Source: a virus
Reading direction: 5' to 3' (one strand)
DNA: 27,205 bases
Virus record (IMG/VR): IMGVR_UViG_3300035698_006116
Coordinates: 1 to 27,205 of that record
A program made the position numbers and the translations under genes. The first letter of the stretch is position 1. Each line of letters begins with the position of its first letter. Shown here in pieces: positions 19,449 to 27,205 of this stretch. The notes under the pieces are model-generated. The model was not told the origin of the DNA and searched no databases. It worked only from the letters and a program-made list of their open reading frames with translations.

Positions 19449-20501
19449 ATGGACTATATTCTGAATGGAAACCCGAATGGCCAGGTTGCTGAAAAGCTCA
19501 TGGCTGTTAACTTTGATGTTGGAGCTCTACGCCCCTGGGCTGGCAAAGATGGTCGCACGTACATCACTGTCAACGATGGCGGGGCCTTGAAGAACATTCC
19601 TATTGCGAACACTACCACAACGCTTCGCCAGTACGATTGGAAGCAAATCGATGCAGCTATTGTCAAGGAAGCCAAACCTCGTCTGAAAGCTGTTGCAGAT
19701 CTTCGTGGTCGTGGCCTGACGTACAACATTCCTAACGGGATGTCACGCACTGTCCTTGAGACAGAGACTATGTCTGGTGCAAACGATGCACAAATCTCGA
19801 TGGACGGTGTTCACCGCGGTGCAAACGATCGCGTGCTCTTCGAAGCGAGTTCTCTGCCCTTGCCGATCATTCATTACGACTTCAGCTTCTCTGCTCGTCA
19901 GATTCAAGCTTCTCGTAATGGTGGATCTCCGCTTGACACTTCAATGGCTGAAGAAGCTGGCCGCAAGGTTGCTGAAGCTGCCGAAAAGCTTTTGCTTGGC
20001 AAGATGTCGGATTACACATTCGGCGGTGGTACGATTCAGGGCTATACTAACTGGTCTAGCGTTCTGACTCAAACGATCACCTCGCCTGCCACTTCAGGTT
20101 GGACCGGCCAGACGCTGCTCAGCGAGCTTCTTGCTGCTCGTCAATCTGCTTATGACGTCAATCACTTTGGTCCGTTCATGCTCTACACCGGCCCGAGTTG
20201 GGATCAGTACCTTGATCGTGACTGGAGTACCGCTAAGGGCGACAACACTGTCCGCGAACGTCTAGCTAAGCTCGAAGGCATCAGCGAAATCAAGACTCTT
20301 GATTATCTGACTGGTTACGAGATGGTTCTGGTTCAGATGACCAGCAACGTTGTTCGTTCTGTTGAAGGTTTGGACATCACCACGGTGCAGTGGGAATCCA
20401 ATGGTGGCTTCACCTTGAATTACAAGGTTATGGCGATCATTGTTCCTCAGCTTCGCACTGATCAATCCAGCCAAACCGGGATTGTTTACTGCTCTGTGTA
20501 A
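19449..20501 (+). CDS. Major capsid protein (HK97 fold)
   Basis: 350 residues, SD AAAGGA. Building block of the head. The order DUF2213 protease-scaffold, decoration, this gene is typical of the capsid module. Inside, GAND...LFEASSLPLPIIHYDFS, FSARQIQASRNGGSPLDTSM and AEEAGRKVAEAAEKLLLGKM are the recognisable stretch shared with encapsulin-like capsid proteins (the P-domain with R-x3-A-S-R and the long helix). The C-terminal half has WDQYLDRDWS and MVLVQMTSNVVRSVEGLDIT, as in this family. No delta-domain scaffold is seen within it, consistent with the separate scaffold upstream. Confidence 0.85.
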   Translation: MDYILNGNPNGQVAEKLMAVNFDVGALRPWAGKDGRTYITVNDGGALKNIPIANTTTTLRQYDWKQIDAAIVKEAKPRLKAVADLRGRGLTYNIPNGMSRTVLETETMSGANDAQISMDGVHRGANDRVLFEASSLPLPIIHYDFSFSARQIQASRNGGSPLDTSMAEEAGRKVAEAAEKLLLGKMSDYTFGGGTIQGYTNWSSVLTQTITSPATSGWTGQTLLSELLAARQSAYDVNHFGPFMLYTGPSWDQYLDRDWSTAKGDNTVRERLAKLEGISEIKTLDYLTGYEMVLVQMTSNVVRSVEGLDITTVQWESNGGFTLNYKVMAIIVPQLRTDQSSQTGIVYCSV

Positions 20502-20563
20502 TCATCACACAGTGTAGTACCCAACCTGATTGATACCCACTTAAGTAAGAAAGGAATTTTGCT

Positions 20564-20911
20564 ATGTTATTCCGTGTTATAAAAGGTGCACATTCTCAAG
20601 ACGGTCAATTGTATGAAGCTGGTACTGATCACGAAGTGGTTGATACGAGCATTGATTTGATCAAAGCTTTTAATAATAACGGTAAGTTCGAACGGGTGTC
20701 CGTTCCTCTCGATGAATTAAATGTACAAGCTGCCGTCGTGTTTGAAAACGACGTGACTGAACAGTTTGATGTAGCGGCTCAGGTGAATTGCAAAGTATAC
20801 CGCGAAAGTGGCCAATTCTTTATTGTTAACAACGACACTAACCAGCCGATCCACAAAACTAAACTCACAAGTATGGAAACCGTACGGCAGCTTCTTATAG
20901 GTTTAAAGTAA
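20564..20911 (+). CDS. Small head-neck region hypothetical protein
   Basis: 115 residues, SD AAAGGAA. MLFRVIKGAHSQDGQLYEAG and DLIKAFNNNGKFERV are typical of a short phage protein often found right after the major capsid gene. A C-terminal beta-rich domain (VYRESGQFFIVNNDTNQPIH) follows. The role is unknown; head completion is likely from location. TAATG overlap with the next gene. Confidence 0.6.
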   Translation: MLFRVIKGAHSQDGQLYEAGTDHEVVDTSIDLIKAFNNNGKFERVSVPLDELNVQAAVVFENDVTEQFDVAAQVNCKVYRESGQFFIVNNDTNQPIHKTKLTSMETVRQLLIGLK

Positions 20912-21546
20912 TGAAACCCGCAGCGTGGTTACAATCGAATCCGTTTGAAGATGGAGAAGTTTTCATTATCGGCGGCGGTTCATCTTTGAAAGATTTTAAC
21001 TGGGATCTTTTATCGACGCGCCATACGATCGGTTGTAACGATGCTTATAAGCATGGTGTTGACATTTGTAAAGTATGTGTTTTTGGTGATCTCGCATGGT
21101 GGAGAAAACATCACGAGAGACTCAAAAGTTACCGCGGCGTTGTAGTTACTAACACTTGCGGATTAGCAACAACGGCCAATAGACCAAGCTGGGTGCATTA
21201 CTTTAATCGCCAACCCTTCGGGTTACATTTAAATTCGTTAGGATGGAACGGACACACCGGTTCTGCAGCTTTAAATCTAGCTATTATCTTAGGCGCAACT
21301 AAGATACGTCTTCTAGGTTTCGATATGGGCATAAGAAAAGGTAAAACGAACTGGCACAGTGAGATTCTCAATCCCGGGGCCGTTTTACCTTCTTCTTATG
21401 CTATGTTTTTACAGGATTGGAAGAGCGTCACGAGTGATTTGATTTGCAAATTCAGTAACGTTGAAGTTATTAATATCAACGATAACGACTCTCTTCCTAA
21501 TATAAAGCACGTTGAACCTGAAACTTACTGGAAAGGCCTACAATGA
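20911..21546 (+). CDS. DUF115/sialyltransferase-fold-like protein
   Basis: 211 residues. EVFIIGGGSSLKDFNWDLLS at the N-terminus, NDAYKHGVDICKVCVFGDLA, a central NGHTGSAALNLAIILGATKI and LLGFDMGIRKG form the Rossmann-like pattern of DUF115/MptE-like and CST-I-type (GT42) enzymes, where GgGpSL binds the nucleotide. Such genes recur in phage structural modules. It may attach a sugar to virion or host surface, but the acceptor is unknown. Ends HVEPETYWKGLQ. Its location between capsid and connector genes is unusual and suggests use during late infection (inference). Confidence 0.6.
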   Translation: MKPAAWLQSNPFEDGEVFIIGGGSSLKDFNWDLLSTRHTIGCNDAYKHGVDICKVCVFGDLAWWRKHHERLKSYRGVVVTNTCGLATTANRPSWVHYFNRQPFGLHLNSLGWNGHTGSAALNLAIILGATKIRLLGFDMGIRKGKTNWHSEILNPGAVLPSSYAMFLQDWKSVTSDLICKFSNVEVININDNDSLPNIKHVEPETYWKGLQ

Positions 21547-22031
21547 AGAAGTTACTAGTATGGACAGTACTAGCAGTTATCGGATGCTTTCACCTTGTAG
21601 GATGTACTGAGGAACAAGCATCAAAAGCAGCTGATCCTAATAGTACATTTAATCAAACAGGCGATCAAGTCGCTGATAAAGCAGATGAAGTTGCAATCAT
21701 TCTTGGACTGCTTGGGCCATGGGGCGAAACTGCTGAAGGGCTTGTGACACTTGCTGGTTTCAGTTGGGGCGCTTGGCAAAAATCGAGACGCAAACTTGAA
21801 GGTATTGAAGCTGTTGGCACGTTGGGTAAAGTGACGAAAGTCACATCTGCCACAGTTATTGCTATCGAGGATCTTAAGGACGTTAAGATCAACAGTAATG
21901 GCGTTGAAACAACACTCGGTGAGCTTGTTAAAGACCGGATTAAAGCCAGACTCGAAGATAAAGATATCTATGAGCAAGGCAAAGCACTCATCACAGCTAT
22001 TAAAAATGGTCTTGATGATGTAAGGAGCTAA
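21543..22031 (+). CDS. Predicted lipoprotein
   Basis: 162 residues, ATGA overlap. MKKLLVWTVLAVIGCFHLVGC carries a signal peptide II lipobox LVGC with the modified Cys at 21, followed by a hydrophilic TEEQASKAADP linker. Then VAIILGLLGPWGETAEGLVTLAGFS is hydrophobic enough for a membrane helix, and a charged helical domain follows. Phage lipoproteins can act in lysis (outer spanin) or in blocking reinfection; the helix after the lipobox and the head-gene context make exact assignment impossible. Confidence 0.6.
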   Translation: MKKLLVWTVLAVIGCFHLVGCTEEQASKAADPNSTFNQTGDQVADKADEVAIILGLLGPWGETAEGLVTLAGFSWGAWQKSRRKLEGIEAVGTLGKVTKVTSATVIAIEDLKDVKINSNGVETTLGELVKDRIKARLEDKDIYEQGKALITAIKNGLDDVRS

Positions 22032-22034
22032 AGC

Positions 22035-22439
22035 ATGGCGCGTACCACTCCAGAAGCCGTAGCGCTTATAATCGAAGTTGATTCTAGCATTAGTATAACA
22101 CCGTTTATTGAAGTTGCTAACGATATAGTCACTGATTGTTGTTCTGCAGTAACTACGTACACAGCAGCAAAGCTTGAATTAATAGAACGATGGCTTGCAG
22201 CACACAGTTACAGCATTCGTGATCCTAGAACAGAGAGCGAAAAGGCTGGAAGTGTAAGTGAAAAGTTTCAGACAAAAGTTGATCTAGGTTTTGACGTGAC
22301 CCATTATGGCCAAATGGCGATGCGAATAGATACAAACGGTGGCTTAGCTAGATTAAATGAGAAAATTAAAGCGGGCAAGGCCGCAACTGTGAGCGTTTCT
22401 TGGCTAGGCAAAACAAAGACAGAAACTTTACAAGGCTAA
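22035..22439 (+). CDS. Head-tail connector-like protein
   Basis: 134 residues. VALIIEVDSSISITPFIEVA, then LELIERWLAAHSYSIRDPRT, are the recognisable pattern of a small phage head-completion/connector group (helical N-terminus with I-E-V-D and an L..IE..L..H.Y..RDPR stretch), expected to sit between portal and tail. Followed by further connector-like genes. SD GTAAGGAG upstream. Confidence 0.65.
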   Translation: MARTTPEAVALIIEVDSSISITPFIEVANDIVTDCCSAVTTYTAAKLELIERWLAAHSYSIRDPRTESEKAGSVSEKFQTKVDLGFDVTHYGQMAMRIDTNGGLARLNEKIKAGKAATVSVSWLGKTKTETLQG

Positions 22440-22443
22440 ATGT

Positions 22444-22755
22444 ATGGAACACGCAGATACAGGCATGATTATTGGGTGTTACGTCGCTATCATAGGTTGT
22501 TATATTGCAGTCATCGGATGTTACGTTTGGACGTTTAGACTTATTCAAGGACAAAAGGATATGTTGTTTAAACACGAAACTCAGTTAGACACACATCAAA
22601 GTTCAAAAGATTTAATGTTTAAAGATGTGTGTGACGAGCGCGTTAAGCGTATAGAAGATAAAATCAAAAACGTTCAAAGCGACGTCAGTGAAGTTAAAAC
22701 CGGCATGGATAGAGGCTTTAGCGAGATCAAAGCGCTGCTCAGAGGCAAAGTGTAA
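22444..22755 (+). CDS. Membrane protein with GCY heptad repeat and coiled coil
   Basis: 103 residues. The N-terminal membrane helix contains three consecutive seven-residue repeats (IIGCYVA-IIGCYIA-VIGCYVW), then RLIQGQKDMLFKHETQLDTH and a long charged coiled coil (RVKRIEDKIKNVQSDVSEVK). The overall layout of one TM helix plus coiled coil resembles XhlA/hemolysin-like and other phage accessory membrane proteins. The regular Cys-Tyr placement on the helix is unusual. Its stop overlaps the next ATG. Role unknown; holin accessory or virion membrane association are options. Confidence 0.55.
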   Translation: MEHADTGMIIGCYVAIIGCYIAVIGCYVWTFRLIQGQKDMLFKHETQLDTHQSSKDLMFKDVCDERVKRIEDKIKNVQSDVSEVKTGMDRGFSEIKALLRGKV

Positions 22756-23123
22756 TGGGTATCATTAGTCGAATGAGAAAGCAGACTGCTGTCTATTTTC
22801 CACTTGCTGGAGACGAATCGGGTCAGCAGGATTATGATGCGCACGGCCAACCTCAGTACGGAACGCCGTATGAGATCAAATGTAGATGGGAAGATGTTTC
22901 GGATCAAGTTATAGACGCTAAGGGCAACACCATTATGACAAAAAGTACGGTGTATGTGGATCAAGTTGTTAGAGCCGGTGGCATGCTGTATCTCGGTAAC
23001 TTAGTAGATGTTGGTCTAGATCTTGACGATCCAATAGGTAGTGACGGCGCTTGGGAAATCATTCGATTTGATACTCTTCCGAACCTTAAAAATACAGAAA
23101 ACTTATTAACAGCTTACGTGTAA
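22755..23123 (+). CDS. Head closure/neck-like protein
   Basis: 122 residues. RMRKQTAVYFPLAGDESGQQ, IKCRWEDVSDQVIDAKGNTI and STVYVDQVVRAGGMLYLGNL fit the phage head-closure/adaptor group that caps the portal-connector and links to the tail. The ordering with HK97-gp10-like completion next is typical. TAATG overlap at both ends. Confidence 0.65.
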   Translation: MGIISRMRKQTAVYFPLAGDESGQQDYDAHGQPQYGTPYEIKCRWEDVSDQVIDAKGNTIMTKSTVYVDQVVRAGGMLYLGNLVDVGLDLDDPIGSDGAWEIIRFDTLPNLKNTENLLTAYV

Positions 23124-23485
23124 TGGCCGGAATGATCAAAGTTACTGGAGTACAATCTATGATCAGTAAGCTTCATGCTGCTGACAAAACCCTAGGAGCG
23201 CGTCATGAGATCAACATGAAGAAAGCTGGACTTTATGTTCAACGTGAAAGTCAAAAGATTGTCCCAGTAGACCTTGGTAATTTGAAAAATACCGCTTTTA
23301 CTCGTAACGTCGGTGGGAAGGGTTGGCTCGCAAACATCATTGTAGGGTACACCGCTGTATACGCAATCTTTGTTCATGAGCGATCAGACTTAACGCATAA
23401 AGAAGGTAAGACTTATAAGTTTTTAGAAAAAATTATAAGAGGTCATCGCAAAACAATTTCACGAATCATTGCTGGAGTAAAGTAG
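23123..23485 (+). CDS. HK97 gp10-like tail completion protein
   Basis: 120 residues. ALY-type helix then GLYVQRESQKIVPVDLGNLK, ANIIVGYTAVYAIFVHERSD and a basic C-terminal helix are the gp10 family pattern (VPvdtG.Lk, VgY...YA.yvHE). The family members finish the tail end that joins the head. It overlaps the preceding gene. A long-tailed phage is therefore most probable, although no tape measure is in the window. Confidence 0.75.
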   Translation: MAGMIKVTGVQSMISKLHAADKTLGARHEINMKKAGLYVQRESQKIVPVDLGNLKNTAFTRNVGGKGWLANIIVGYTAVYAIFVHERSDLTHKEGKTYKFLEKIIRGHRKTISRIIAGVK

Positions 23486-23486
23486 A

Positions 23487-23711
23487 ATGACTGATTTAAT
23501 AGATGCTCAAGGTAAACCTAGTAGCATGCGAAAGAATTGTAGAGCGGCACTGTTCTTTTCCTTTGTGATGGCACTGGTGACGATGCTTGTTGCGTATCAA
23601 TCAGGACTTGAAGCGGCTTACACGGGGGTTTATTTTACTACTTTCTTTGGTCTGTGTTGCTTTTGCCCTCAGGCCATCCAGAAATTCGCTGAGAGGATGC
23701 CCAGCAAATGA
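23487..23711 (+). CDS. Two-helix small membrane protein
   Basis: 74 residues, ATG 23487 with GGAG upstream. Charged N-terminus (MTDLIDAQGKPSSMRKNCRA), first membrane helix LFFSFVMALVTMLVAYQSGL, second YTGVYFTTFFGLCCFC, then QAIQKFAERMPSK. This pattern (S-x-x-R then two helices ending near QK.AE) occurs in small phage membrane proteins of unknown function; holin is possible but no lysis gene neighbours it. Overlaps the beta-helix gene by 4 nt. Confidence 0.5.
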   Translation: MTDLIDAQGKPSSMRKNCRAALFFSFVMALVTMLVAYQSGLEAAYTGVYFTTFFGLCCFCPQAIQKFAERMPSK

Positions 23712-25591
23712 AACAGCTTACAATCATCTTAATCTTAGCCCTATCGTCCACAGTGATGGGGGCGACGTATTACGTTGCGACCAACGGGAACAACACGACT
23801 GGTGATGGATCTATTGGGACGCCATGGCTTACGATTGACTATGGGATATCCCAAGTCTATGCAGGTGATACACTTTATGTTCGCGGAGGGCGATACTATG
23901 AAGAAGTTACTCTTGTCAGAAGTGGAACGGAAGACAGCCCCATTACCATTAAGGCTTATCCAGGCGAAACCCCAATCATAGACGGCACTGAGCCAATCAC
24001 AGGCTGGACCCAATGCGTCTCTGATGAGACCCTTTTGACCATAGACGGGGTGACCAATCCAGACTATGCAAACATCTACAAGGCGAGAATAGATTCCGAT
24101 CTACTTCCAAGTACAGAGTCCACGTTTAAACTATTTGAAGACGGGGAACATCTCCGCATGGCCAGTTGGCCGGACCAGGAGCTAGGATATATTTATGATG
24201 TAAATTTATTTGTCCCTCTAGAAGCAGAGGCTGCGGGCGTAAAGTCTTATGTTTTGGATTCCGACCTTACTGAAGATGACGATTACTGGAATGGTGCATT
24301 CGTCAGAGTATGGCTGCACCTGGCAAACAATAGTATCAATACTCGGACTGTAACAGATTTCAATGATGGGTATTTGGTTCTCAGTTCTGACCTGTCCGAT
24401 GACATTTCAGTAACCGGAGGGACTAACCCAGATGCTTATGGCATTTATAACCATCCCCATGTACTTGATTCTGAGGGGGAGTTTTATTTCGTAGAAGATC
24501 CAAGCAACTCGGATTATACCTATGTTTTTGTATGGCCAGAAAACGTTGATAATTTAGCAGATAACATCGCAGTCACTGCAAAAGAGATCGGTATATATGG
24601 CTATGCTAAGTCTTATGTTACTATTGATGGATTTACAATTAGTAAATACACAGATCATGGTATCCAACTCAGAGCTGATGTATTAGATTCGAATATCAAC
24701 AATACTGGAACCAGAATACTGAATTGCTCACTCAGTGATTGTGCAAATTACACTATTGATTTAAAACGTGCGATTACATGTGAAGTGAACAACTGTTCTA
24801 TCAATCGCGGGGGCGATTCTGGCATACTTTTATCTATGTACAATACAGGTTCCGTTATTACCAACTGTACGATTACAAATTGCGCTGGCACTTCTATTGC
24901 CTTAAAGGATTCAGAGAACGTAATTGTGTCTCGTAACACAGTAGGAGGAGTTACCGGCACTCACGGGAATGGTTTCTCTTTTTACGACGACTGCGATAGT
25001 GTGTTGGTAGCCCACAATAAGGTCTTCCATGACAATACTTGTATCACAATGAATACTCCTAGCAATATATATTTTTTCGGTAACTTGCTTGTAACGGCTG
25101 ACGAAAAAGCCATAACCAATTGGTCTGCGATGGAAGATGATATTCATTTGATTCATAATACACTTGTTGAGGGAGTTGGTAGAGGGATTTCGTTAAAGCT
25201 TAACTATGAAGGGTATAATGCATATCAGGTAAATAATATCATTGAGGGACAGGTGTCCGACATACCCGCTCTGCTTGACAGGACTTATAACGTTTACACA
25301 GCAAAATCATACGAGCAGGGTGCCGGTTGGGAGTTGAGTACTGGGGAAGTCTATCAGCCAGATTTCGACGCGGTGTTTGCTGATTATGACAACGAAGACT
25401 ATTCACTCTGTGTCGGTTCTGCGGCCAAGCATGCAGGCACACCCTCTATAACGCTTCCAACAGCGAAGTTTCCCACTTATGATTTCAGTGTAGACCTTAA
25501 CAGCAATCCTTGGGCGGCAACACCATCGATTGGTGCCTATGAACTAACCGGAGCAGGGCCTAAATTTGGCCTAATACTGAGGACGCCATAA
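23708..25591 (+). CDS. Secreted right-handed beta-helix protein (pectate-lyase-like)
   Basis: 627 residues. Signal peptide at about 1-18 (MKQLTIILILALSSTVMG), then ATYYVATNGNNTTGDGSIGT and DTLYVRGGRYYEEVTLVRSG, typical of a DUF1565/parallel beta-helix start. Repeats of N/C-rich rungs (ILNCSLSDCANYTIDL, VITNCTITNCAGTSIALK, VIVSRNTVGGV) span about 335-500, and the end TPSIGAYEL is typical of such proteins. Beta-helix enzymes cleave or bind polysaccharide, so a depolymerase-type tail spike fits by fold, but the Sec signal is unusual for a virion protein. Codon usage differs (more GGG) from upstream. Confidence 0.7.
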   Translation: MKQLTIILILALSSTVMGATYYVATNGNNTTGDGSIGTPWLTIDYGISQVYAGDTLYVRGGRYYEEVTLVRSGTEDSPITIKAYPGETPIIDGTEPITGWTQCVSDETLLTIDGVTNPDYANIYKARIDSDLLPSTESTFKLFEDGEHLRMASWPDQELGYIYDVNLFVPLEAEAAGVKSYVLDSDLTEDDDYWNGAFVRVWLHLANNSINTRTVTDFNDGYLVLSSDLSDDISVTGGTNPDAYGIYNHPHVLDSEGEFYFVEDPSNSDYTYVFVWPENVDNLADNIAVTAKEIGIYGYAKSYVTIDGFTISKYTDHGIQLRADVLDSNINNTGTRILNCSLSDCANYTIDLKRAITCEVNNCSINRGGDSGILLSMYNTGSVITNCTITNCAGTSIALKDSENVIVSRNTVGGVTGTHGNGFSFYDDCDSVLVAHNKVFHDNTCITMNTPSNIYFFGNLLVTADEKAITNWSAMEDDIHLIHNTLVEGVGRGISLKLNYEGYNAYQVNNIIEGQVSDIPALLDRTYNVYTAKSYEQGAGWELSTGEVYQPDFDAVFADYDNEDYSLCVGSAAKHAGTPSITLPTAKFPTYDFSVDLNSNPWAATPSIGAYELTGAGPKFGLILRTP

Positions 25592-26382
25592 TGAAAAAGA
25601 CATTTATAACACTACTTGTATTGTTGCTACAGATTTCAGCAATTGCAGACCTGACTGATGGCTTAGTTTCTTATTGGGCTTTTGACGAAGCCATTGGTGA
25701 TGCTATTGATTCTAACAGTGTCACAGGCAATGATGGGACGGTTACTGGAGCCACGCCAGGATCTACCGGCATATTAGGTGACTGTTATCTATTTGATGAA
25801 ATAAATGACCGCATTGTTATACCGGACAGTGCAACGCTAACTTTGACAGGGGATTGGACGATTTCGCTATGGGTAAAGCTCGCCGACAACTCTGGATCCG
25901 ATTACCAGTATATTATATCTAATGGTGCAGCGGGTGATTACCCCAGCCTAAATTGGTATATTCATGAGGAAGACACCGCTACGGATCCCAATCAGTTGCA
26001 TTTTAACTACGGTGACAATGGCTCTAATGCCGCAAACCTAACGTCAACGGGAGACCCTGGTGCTAGCACAGCATGGCAGCATTTCATGATTGTCAAGATT
26101 GACAGCACGAATTCATTTACCCAATACATAAATAATTCATCCGACCCCTACGACTACGACACTTCAGGAGATATGGATGGCGGGGATTGGTATATTGGGG
26201 CTCGATCTGACCTAGACGCCGACAGATTTTATGGTGGGCTGATCGACGAAGTTGCGATTTACAACAGAGCAATCACTTCTGGCGAAAGAAGTTCACTTTA
26301 TAATTCAGGCGATGCGTTTAATCCATATGCATCATCTTCCGTAGTCCCAAAAATCCAATCACAACAGCGCAGGAGACGATAA
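25591..26382 (+). CDS. Secreted LamG/concanavalin-like lectin domain protein
   Basis: 263 residues, TAATG overlap. Signal peptide MKKTFITLLVLLLQISAIAD. Residues 22-235 show LamG_3/ConA features: LVSYWAFDEAIGDAIDSNSV, FDEINDRIVIPDSATLTL, DWTISLWVKLADNSG, GGLIDEVAIYNRAITSGE. This module binds sugars or is part of adhesins. The C-terminus is a basic PKIQSQQRRRR tail. In tail context it could bind host glycans; the signal peptide would place it in the periplasm or outside before virion assembly, which is odd. Confidence 0.7.
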   Translation: MKKTFITLLVLLLQISAIADLTDGLVSYWAFDEAIGDAIDSNSVTGNDGTVTGATPGSTGILGDCYLFDEINDRIVIPDSATLTLTGDWTISLWVKLADNSGSDYQYIISNGAAGDYPSLNWYIHEEDTATDPNQLHFNYGDNGSNAANLTSTGDPGASTAWQHFMIVKIDSTNSFTQYINNSSDPYDYDTSGDMDGGDWYIGARSDLDADRFYGGLIDEVAIYNRAITSGERSSLYNSGDAFNPYASSSVVPKIQSQQRRRR

Positions 26383-26383
26383 C

Positions 26384-27205
26384 ATGCGAAATTTACTAAT
26401 TCTTTTGGCCATCTTGGCTTGTGTGGCTCCTGTGTGGGGCATTGAACTAAGAGAAGACACTGCTGCTCAGATCGTACCTATCGGTCCATTTGTCGATCCT
26501 AGCACAGGTGCATTTGAAACGGCTCTCGTGTTCCGTGCAGCAGATATAGAGATCAGCAAGAACGGTGCGGCTTTTGGGGCAAAGAGCGATGCTACAGCTC
26601 CTTCTCATCTTGGGGAAGGGATGTATGCGGTCACCCTAAATGCAACGGATACATCAACGGCAGGGTTTATCACTATCAACGTTATTGACCCGAATATTGC
26701 GTCTGGTGCTTCTGATCCCAATGCTTTATTCACTCAGCCTTATGTTAATATTTTGACGAACAACTGGTATGACTCCAAATACGGAACAGATGAGCTTGAT
26801 ACAAGCGTAGTTCAGTGGCTTGGAACTGCTGCGGCCACACCAACTACCGCTGGCGTCCCTGAAGTAGACTCAACTTATTGGCATGGCGAACTTATACCAG
26901 ATCCAAACATAACTGGCGTGCCGGAAGTTGATGTCACTTATGTTGGTGGGGTAATTTATTCAACGGCGCTCATCACCTCTGCATCTAACCAAACAGATAC
27001 AATAGCTGCTTTGGGAACGTATACAGCTGTAACTACTGCTGATCTGTCTGCTCATGATGCCAATATGGTGTCGGCAGTCGCTGGTGCTGCTGGTGATCCT
27101 TGGACGGCCACACTACCCGGAAGCTATACAGGGAATCAGGCAGGCAAGATTCTAGCTGATATGAACAGTGTGGTATTACCAGCGATACAGACTGATTTAG
27201 ATAAC
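26384..27205 (+). CDS. Tail/baseplate-like protein with signal peptide (3'-truncated by window)
   Basis: 274 residues, open at the window end. ATG 26384 follows AGGAG and a stop 2 nt before. Signal peptide MRNLLILLAILACVAPVWG. Then IVPIGPFVDPSTGAFETALV, ISKNGAAFGAKSDATAPSHL, GMYAVTLNATDTSTAGFITI match the recurring phage tail-associated N-terminal domain in which GPF.D..dG, LsKnGa and G.Y...L.atDt..G are conserved. Later repeats (VGGVIYSTALI, PWTATLPGSYTGNQAGKILA) recall the collagen-free trimeric fibre segments with lPgsY..g.AG. With its signal peptide it forms a set with the two genes upstream. Confidence 0.7.
   Translation, partial: MRNLLILLAILACVAPVWGIELREDTAAQIVPIGPFVDPSTGAFETALVFRAADIEISKNGAAFGAKSDATAPSHLGEGMYAVTLNATDTSTAGFITINVIDPNIASGASDPNALFTQPYVNILTNNWYDSKYGTDELDTSVVQWLGTAAATPTTAGVPEVDSTYWHGELIPDPNITGVPEVDVTYVGGVIYSTALITSASNQTDTIAALGTYTAVTTADLSAHDANMVSAVAGAAGDPWTATLPGSYTGNQAGKILADMNSVVLPAIQTDLDN

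Noticed and set aside
1-27205. CRISPR array, insertion sequence, rRNA or complete tRNA
   Set aside because: No regularly spaced repeats with unique spacers, no transposase with terminal inverted repeats and no conserved RNA gene was seen.

Overview
The window is a contiguous piece of a tailed double-stranded DNA phage (Caudoviricetes) or integrated prophage. Every credible gene is on the + strand. They are packed with ATGA/TAATG-type overlaps and run from small early/accessory genes into a head-morphogenesis operon and then tail/adsorption genes. A Gram-negative host is suggested by a lipoprotein signal (21543..22031), a predicted outer-membrane beta-barrel (8643..9221), Sec signal peptides and sigma70-like promoters. 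The style of the secreted beta-helix and LamG proteins recalls environmental bacteria rich in such proteins, but the host genus cannot be read from the sequence.

Layout. 1..6340 is an accessory/early block: a GT-B-like glycosyltransferase (609..1814), a small protein with a DNA polymerase A motif-A-like stretch (1811..2146), a uracil-DNA-glycosylase-fold protein (2127..2534), a predicted structured RNA (2935..3040), a secreted Ig-like protein (3061..3474), many tiny zinc-ribbon and unknown proteins, and a VRR-NUC-like nuclease (5906..6340). 6341..6689 is the longest gene-poor stretch: four copies of a 15-bp repeat flank an AT-rich core, which makes it a candidate replication origin or control region. 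6690..8578 holds more small genes, including a Cro/CI-like HTH protein followed by a strong promoter placed exactly for a leaderless mRNA. 8643..9221 is an outer-membrane barrel gene with its own promoter-like and terminator-like signals (moron-like). 9283..10880 includes a radical SAM/SPASM enzyme translationally coupled to a small acidic protein.

10881..11059 is a control region with a hairpin and a consensus promoter overlapped by a dyad. It drives the head operon: putative small terminase, large terminase, DUF1073-type portal, MuF/SPP1-gp7-type minor head protein fused to a C-terminal HEXXH metalloprotease-like domain, a small acidic protein, DUF2213-type prohead protease fused to scaffold, capsid decoration protein, HK97-fold major capsid protein, and head-tail connector/closure/completion proteins. 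Interspersed are a DUF115-like sugar-transferase-fold protein, a lipoprotein and two small membrane proteins.

23708..27205 carries three consecutive coupled genes (beta-helix, LamG lectin, phage tail/baseplate-like), each with its own Sec signal peptide and with codon usage visibly richer in GGG than upstream. No tape measure, tail tube, polymerase, helicase, integrase or lysis gene can be recognised, so the genome continues beyond both ends. The most notable items are the MuF-metalloprotease fusion, the signal-peptide-bearing tail cassette, the repeat-flanked AT-rich region, the radical SAM pair and the predicted structured RNA.
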